DNA of 64,000 nucleotides from Streptomyces microflavus (GTDB lineage: Bacteria; Actinomycetota; Actinomycetes; Streptomycetales; Streptomycetaceae), in NCBI RefSeq assembly GCF_014650075.1, contig NZ_BMUG01000018.1, positions 62,001 through 126,000 of the forward strand. Reading direction: 5' to 3'. Shown here piece by piece: positions 59,966-64,000 of this stretch. The notes under the pieces were generated by a model. The model did no database searches and was not told the origin of the DNA. It was given only the letters and a program-made list of their open reading frames with translations. The position numbers were made by a program, and so were the translations under genes. Within the stretch, counting starts at the first letter, position 1. Each line of letters starts with the position of its first letter.

Positions 59966-60727
59966 TCAGAGGCTTCGGGCAGCCCCCGTTTTCGTGGCTG
60001 CGGCGGCGAGCGCGGGTGCAGTGCCGGGCCCCTTACTGGCGGGAGGGCTGCTGATGACGGCGGCCAAGGCGGTGACGCCGACGGAGGTGAGACGGATGCG
60101 GTCCTGGAGCGGTCCGCCAACGTAGGCGGAGGGCGCGGAATCCGGTACGCGTTCGGTGAGTCCGTTCGCCTCCAGCGACCGGAGCGTGCCGATCAGGACT
60201 CGTTCGTCGCGGTAGTGGACGTACTCCCGGCCCTGGGAGCTGGTTGTCACGACGCTTCCGAGGGCGATCTCCCGCAGTGCGGTGTGGTGCGCGGCGGTCA
60301 GCCGGCGGTCGGGAGCGCTGGTCGGATGCGCACGGCGGCGGTTGAGTTCGCGGGCGACGGTGTCGGCGCAGCCCATAGCTGCTGTGGGTGCCAGGGCGGT
60401 CAGCGTGCGGGCCATCGGGAGTCCGTGGTCCGTGGAAGCACTGCTCAGGAAGGCGAGCTGCTGAAGGCGGAACATGGCGTCTGCCAGCTCGTGGCTCGCA
60501 AAGAGCCGCGCGTTGCTGACAGCTTCGATGGCTGCGTGGGTCGCGGAGGCGAGGTGCCGGGCGGAGGCGACGTGAGCGGCGGGACCGGACGGGGAACCGG
60601 CGCGCAGGAGCCGGTCGAGGGTGTCGTTGTGCCGTACGTACTGGTCGGCCAGTAGCAGCAGTCGTTCGACTGGCGTGGGCGGGGCGGCCACATCGAACAG
60701 AAGGCCATCGTTGGGCGGTGTCGTCAT
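59966..60727 (-). CDS. Hypothetical mobile-element protein
   Basis: A 253-residue protein without recognised domain. It is mostly helical; residues 150-235 (AHHTALREIALGSVVTT, then VLIGTLRSLEANGLTERV and DRIRLTSVGVTAL) look like a winged-helix DNA-binding domain. The ATG overlaps the stop of the upstream gene by four bases. Possibly a regulator or replication helper of the element. Confidence 0.65.
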   Translation of the reverse strand: MTTPPNDGLLFDVAAPPTPVERLLLLADQYVRHNDTLDRLLRAGSPSGPAAHVASARHLASATHAAIEAVSNARLFASHELADAMFRLQQLAFLSSASTDHGLPMARTLTALAPTAAMGCADTVARELNRRRAHPTSAPDRRLTAAHHTALREIALGSVVTTSSQGREYVHYRDERVLIGTLRSLEANGLTERVPDSAPSAYVGGPLQDRIRLTSVGVTALAAVISSPPASKGPGTAPALAAAATKTGAARSL

Positions 60728-61233
60728 GCACGGCGCCGGACGGCCGAGGAGCGCAGCGGCGCCGGAGCAGGTCTGCTCGGAGCCGTGAGAGGCTGCGGGA
60801 CTGCGAGCACGGTGCGGGCCGCCGCGAGGGCTCGGCCGGCGGCATCGAGGTGACTCCGCAGGCGGTTGTGATGGTCGAGCGAGTCGAGCTTCTGCCGTGG
60901 CGTGTCCTGCGCTGTGGTGGTGAGGACAAGGAGCGGGGCGAGGGCCTGGGTGTAGTGAGCGACGGCTTGTCCGAGGTGTCCGGCGCTCGCGCCGAGGTGC
61001 TCGGCAGGCGGCAGGTCCGCGATATTCGGGGAGAGCTGGTACTCGGCGTCGGCGGCCATGCGGGCAGCCAGGTGGCACAGCAGGCCGATGTGCCGCGTCG
61101 CGTTGAAGAGGCCGGTGCTGTCCACGGTGATGCGGTGGCCGCGTACGTCCGCAGTCACGGCGTCCAGGGCCTGGAGCGGCGACATGTCGTCGAGGTCGGT
61201 GGGTTCGTAGGTGTGCAGCTGATCTCCAGACAT
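60724..61233 (-). CDS. Hypothetical helical protein
   Basis: A 169-residue protein, helical, with no recognised domain (for example PPAEHLGASAGHLGQAVAHY, ending in an Arg/Ala-rich tail). ATG 61233 is a conservative start; the open frame continues to 61380 with low-complexity sequence and neither start has a clear ribosome-binding site. It is coupled to the next gene by ATGA. Found here between DUF317 and methyltransferase genes. Confidence 0.6.
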   Translation of the reverse strand: MSGDQLHTYEPTDLDDMSPLQALDAVTADVRGHRITVDSTGLFNATRHIGLLCHLAARMAADAEYQLSPNIADLPPAEHLGASAGHLGQAVAHYTQALAPLLVLTTTAQDTPRQKLDSLDHHNRLRSHLDAAGRALAAARTVLAVPQPLTAPSRPAPAPLRSSAVRRRA

Positions 61234-61481
61234 GAGGTTCGGGGGCTTGCCACAAGGAGGCGGGTGACGTGGTCGCTGCCGTGAAGTCGGCGCCCCTCGC
61301 GCGGGTGATGTGCCGCGGCCGGGCATCAGGTCGCCCCGGGAGTCGGCGGGGGTGGAGCCGATCGCGGCGTTGGGCACCATGTCGTCGAGCCCGGGTTCGT
61401 ACGCGGAGGTCGGGACGGAGGAGAGCGGGACGGTCCGGAGCGCCCGCGGGCCGCAGCGGGGTACCCGGGATTCGCGGTGGG

Positions 61482-62246
61482 TCAGCGACGGCGATGAGCG
61501 CCGGGTGACCGGCCGGCGGAGGTGAGGGAATGCCCGAGCCGCTCGACCGGGTGCAGGGTGTGAGTGCTCGGCCCGCTGCTGCTGCTGATGGGAGTGATCA
61601 CGGCTGCGTCCAGGGCGGCTGCGGGCACGTCGGCGAACCGCCGTTCGACGGGGCGGTCATCGGACAGGTGGGTCACGAACTGTGCGACGACCTGGGTCGG
61701 GGTGTCCACGGTGAAGACGGCTGACCAGTCCGTGTCGAAACCGTCGTGGACCGAGTGCGTGAATCGCCAGGTGTGCTCGGTATCCGCGGTGTGTTCGACC
61801 TTGCAGTGTCCGTCGGGCGAAGTCCACGTCGTGCCGTGCGCGGTGCCCCGTATTGCCCACCCGTGGTTCTTGGCGATGCTGGCCGGGTACTCGTTGGCGA
61901 AGGGGATGCGGTCGGCATACCGGTCGTCGCCCAGCACTTGGGGCAGGGTCTGGGTGACGGCCGCGATTGCTTCCACGGGCACCTGTCGGGTGAACTCAGC
62001 TCGCCAGAGGGGCTCGTGGTGCGCGATCGTCCACCAGCCGCTGTCCTGCCGGTCGGGGGTGAAGTCGAGGACCATTTCGCCGCCCGGGCTGTTGAGGAGC
62101 ACGTGGCCAGCGGGCGGCAGTTTCTCGGGCGTCCAGCCGAACATGTTGATCAGGAGACCGAGGGCGTCGCGGATCTTGTCGACGCCGGCACCCGCCAGAT
62201 GACGCGGGGAGACGAGGACCACCTCGTCCGGCGTGAACCGCCTCAC
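61482..62246 (-). CDS. DUF317-domain protein 2
   Basis: A 254-residue protein. It opens with VSPRHLAGAG and carries WWTIAHHEPLWRAEFTRQVP and WAIRGTAHGTTWTSPDGHCKVEH, as in DUF317. GTG 62246 overlaps the upstream stop (GTGA). Paralogue in design of the protein at 54960-56336; together they are a signature of Streptomyces mobile elements. Confidence 0.82.
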   Translation of the reverse strand: MRRFTPDEVVLVSPRHLAGAGVDKIRDALGLLINMFGWTPEKLPPAGHVLLNSPGGEMVLDFTPDRQDSGWWTIAHHEPLWRAEFTRQVPVEAIAAVTQTLPQVLGDDRYADRIPFANEYPASIAKNHGWAIRGTAHGTTWTSPDGHCKVEHTADTEHTWRFTHSVHDGFDTDWSAVFTVDTPTQVVAQFVTHLSDDRPVERRFADVPAAALDAAVITPISSSSGPSTHTLHPVERLGHSLTSAGRSPGAHRRR

Positions 62247-62869
62247 CGGCCGGTCCGGCCGGAGGTCCGAACGGCGGTTGGTTCAGGCGTGACTGGAGTG
62301 GGTGCCGACGGTGGAGCCGGCGGGCGGGCCAGGGCACGGTGTCCGCCCGCGGTGACCGTGATGTCGCGACCACGCGCCAGGGACACGGACGCGTCGTGGT
62401 GGACGAGGCCGAGTTCGTCGAGTGAGCCGAAGGTGGCGGTGGTGACGGCTGCGCCATCGATGGTCGCGATCCGCGTACGCCGGTTCCGTACCTCCAGCTG
62501 GGCCCCGCCCTTCGCCAGGGCGTCGAGAGCCTCGTACTGTTTCGTGTTCAGCTTGGCCGGGGCCGGCAGCGGTGCGGGCGCTGGTGCCGCCGCGGGGGAG
62601 AGGTCCTCGGAGATCCCGTGCGCCACGTAGCGGCAGACCGTGGAGCACAGCTCCAGCTGCCGGGCGGCTTCCTGTAGATGCTCGGTCAGGACGGGCACGG
62701 CCTCAGTGCGCTCCTGGCCGCGAAACTGCTCGTCGTGCTCGGTCGGTCCACCGAAGCGGATGCTCTCCAGGGGAGTGGCGGCCAAGGCGTGAGCGAGGTC
62801 GGAAGCGGCCAGGGAAGCGGTACCGACGCCGGCGCGCAGAGCGTCCAGTGACTCGCGGCTCCCGGGCAC
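62243..62869 (-). CDS. Hypothetical mobile-element protein
   Basis: A 208-residue protein. An N-terminal helical region (residues 5-85) is joined by an Ala/Pro linker to a small domain (about 105-175: KLNTKQYEALDALAKGGAQL, ITVTAGGHRAL) that resembles a winged helix. GTG 62869 is the likely start. No family recognised. Confidence 0.65.
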   Translation of the reverse strand: MPGSRESLDALRAGVGTASLAASDLAHALAATPLESIRFGGPTEHDEQFRGQERTEAVPVLTEHLQEAARQLELCSTVCRYVAHGISEDLSPAAAPAPAPLPAPAKLNTKQYEALDALAKGGAQLEVRNRRTRIATIDGAAVTTATFGSLDELGLVHHDASVSLARGRDITVTAGGHRALARPPAPPSAPTPVTPEPTAVRTSGRTGR

Positions 62870-62902
62870 CTGCGTGTAGGGGCTGCCATCGAGAGAGGAG
62901 AC

Positions 62903-63076
62903 CTAGGCGAGCCGGGTGGCCATGCCCTGCGCCCGGTAGTAGAGCGCGGACAAGGTGTGCAGGGCCGGACGGCCAGGAGCAATCTCCAGACCAAGGACCG
63001 TGGAGCGGAGGTCGGCGAAGTCGACGCCGAGGTGGCGAAGATAGGCGACGTGTGAGGAAATGCCTCGTTGGTTCAC
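62903..63076 (-). CDS. Small protein of 57 residues
   Basis: A short frame from GTG 63076 to TAG 62903 encodes HVAYLRHLGVDFADLRSTVL, then EIAPGRPALHTLSALYYRAQ. It fills the gap between two module genes (17 bases after the HAD stop and 34 before the next start) and has high-GC codon thirds, so it is likely real. No ribosome-binding site is obvious. Function unknown. Confidence 0.55.
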   Translation of the reverse strand: MNQRGISSHVAYLRHLGVDFADLRSTVLGLEIAPGRPALHTLSALYYRAQGMATRLA

Positions 63077-63093
63077 GTTGGGGGCCGTTCTTG

Positions 63094-63819
63094 TCAGCGG
63101 TGGTGTCGAGCATCACGGCGCAGCAGGATGTCCGGGACGTAGGGCCGCTGGGACGTACCGGCGGACAGACCCAGGGCGAGGAGGGCGGCTGCGTCGAGGC
63201 TGGGGACCACGGGGGCTCCGGCTGTGCGCAGACGCGAGGCCAGTTCGAAGCCACCGGTGTGGAGGACGGCCCGCACTTCGCAGGTCCGTGCGGCTGCGGC
63301 GTCGTCGGTGGTGTCACCGATCAAGATGACCCGACAGCGGTCGGGTTCACCCAGCATGGCCAGGTGGTGCTGGAGAGCTGCGGACTTCGGGGTGCCGGGA
63401 GCGCGTCGGCCATCGATGCGTTGGAAAAGGTGCTTCAGCCGGGTCTGTTCCACCTCCCGCCGCAGTTGCGGGTCGTCGGTGAGTGACAGGAGGGACTGGG
63501 TGTGGCCCTGTGCCGCGATCCACTGCAGAAGGTGCGCGGCGCCGGCGCGCAGCGGTGGCTTGCGGGCAGACATGTGCTCGGCGTAAGTCCGTTGGATGAC
63601 GGGCCACTCTGCGTCGGTGACCGGCCGGCCGCTGAGACGGTCGTGGAAGCGGCGTCCGGGCAGGCAGTGCTGCTGCCGGTAGGTCGCCGTGTCGACTGCG
63701 GGTTCGCCGATGGCCGCCTGGCAGGCGCTCACGGCCTCGACCATGCAGTGGAGGTCGTCCAGCAGTGTCCCGTTCCAATCCCAGACGATGTGTACAGGGG
63801 CGGTAGAGGGTGTGGGCAA
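63094..63819 (-). CDS. HAD-family hydrolase
   Basis: A 241-residue phosphatase-like protein. Motif I is VWDWNGTLLDD: the nucleophile Asp is present, but the second acid is Asn instead of Asp. Motif III Lys lies near GTPKSAALQ and motif IV is LIGDTTDDAAAA. The start is TTG 63819 with GGAG about 10 bases upstream. Substrate unknown; a small phosphorylated metabolite or nucleotide is typical. First complete gene of the leftward mobile module. Confidence 0.82.
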   Translation of the reverse strand: MPTPSTAPVHIVWDWNGTLLDDLHCMVEAVSACQAAIGEPAVDTATYRQQHCLPGRRFHDRLSGRPVTDAEWPVIQRTYAEHMSARKPPLRAGAAHLLQWIAAQGHTQSLLSLTDDPQLRREVEQTRLKHLFQRIDGRRAPGTPKSAALQHHLAMLGEPDRCRVILIGDTTDDAAAARTCEVRAVLHTGGFELASRLRTAGAPVVPSLDAAALLALGLSAGTSQRPYVPDILLRRDARHHR

Positions 63820-63932
63820 AGAGAGGCTTCTCCAGAAGGTGTTGTCGGGCAGACCGGGCGTGGTGAACGCGGCTGCCTCGGTTCAGGGTGGAGCCGGTCC
63901 GTTCACAGGGGTCGGTGACGCGTCGGGCCGTG

Positions 63933-64000
63933 CTATGCCGCAGTGCCGTAGTCGCCCTGGCTTGGGGCGTGCTTGGCGTTGGCCCTGGCGGTGATGGCCT
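63933..64000 (-). CDS. C-terminal end of a gene cut by the right edge
   Basis: A minus-strand frame entering from the right edge reads ITARANAKHAPSQGDYGTAA and ends at TAG 63933-63935. The codon use suits a coding end, and the strand matches the module. Only 21 residues are visible, so identity cannot be given. The gap of about 110 bases to the HAD start holds no feature. Confidence 0.45.
   Translation of the reverse strand, partial: AITARANAKHAPSQGDYGTAA

Noticed and set aside
1..64000. CRISPR arrays, rRNA and tRNA genes
   Set aside because: No regularly spaced repeats with spacers, and no rRNA or tRNA-like sequence was noticed on either strand.

Overview
High-GC actinobacterial DNA, most likely Streptomyces or a close relative. 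Signs are GC-rich codon thirds, many GTG and some TTG starts, GTGA/ATGA overlaps, PHO boxes of the Streptomyces type, and families largely confined to that group (DUF317, DUF6153, PhoX, ArsC with an N-terminal helical domain). No rRNA, tRNA or CRISPR array was seen. The mix of metal-resistance genes, decayed genes, att-like repeats and a mobile replication/modification module points to an accessory region such as a chromosome arm, linear plasmid or integrated element.

Region 1 (1-1.64 kb): two divergent genes, a PD-(D/E)XK-like nuclease cut by the window edge and a HEPN/Ymh-type protein with an R-x4-H motif; possibly a defence pair. Region 2 (1.66-16 kb): a large arsenic/phosphate island. It has arsR-acr3-arsO divergent from arsC-trxB, an orphan PstS-like lipoprotein, a second arsR divergent from a second arsC, a full pstSCAB operon with a PhoB-like regulator whose receiver has lost its phosphorylation site, and phoX. 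Paired inverted repeats beside both arsR genes and direct-repeat PHO boxes upstream of pstS (and probably phoX) suggest joint control by arsenic and phosphate. Extruding arsenite, reducing arsenate, recycling thioredoxin and importing phosphate selectively fit one arsenate-tolerance strategy.

Region 3 (16-53.7 kb) lies between two diverged direct copies of an approximately 320-bp att-like repeat. It holds a broken MFS gene, metal-linked secreted proteins (DUF6153, DUF305, F510_1955-like), cell-envelope genes (NlpC/P60 endopeptidase, SanA/DUF218, VanW, M15 peptidase), two BlaI/BlaR1-type regulator pairs, drug exporters with local TetR/AraC regulators, a reduced complex-I operon (nuoA, a NuoB/NuoD-like fusion, nuoHJKLMN) without NADH or Fe-S modules, and a PLP enzyme-MFS-DUF1015 cluster. 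ACTAA/TTAGT palindromes recur near the BlaI genes, the endopeptidase and the F510_1955-like gene, hinting at one BlaI-type envelope/metal regulon.

Region 4 (53.7-64 kb): a minus-strand mobile module of tightly overlapping genes: HAD hydrolase, small unknowns, two DUF317 proteins, a PP-loop (PAPS-reductase-like) protein, a C5-cytosine DNA methyltransferase and a DnaB N-domain protein without the helicase motor. A PD-(D/E)XK nuclease with a DUF5655 domain sits at its border. Both window ends cut genes.
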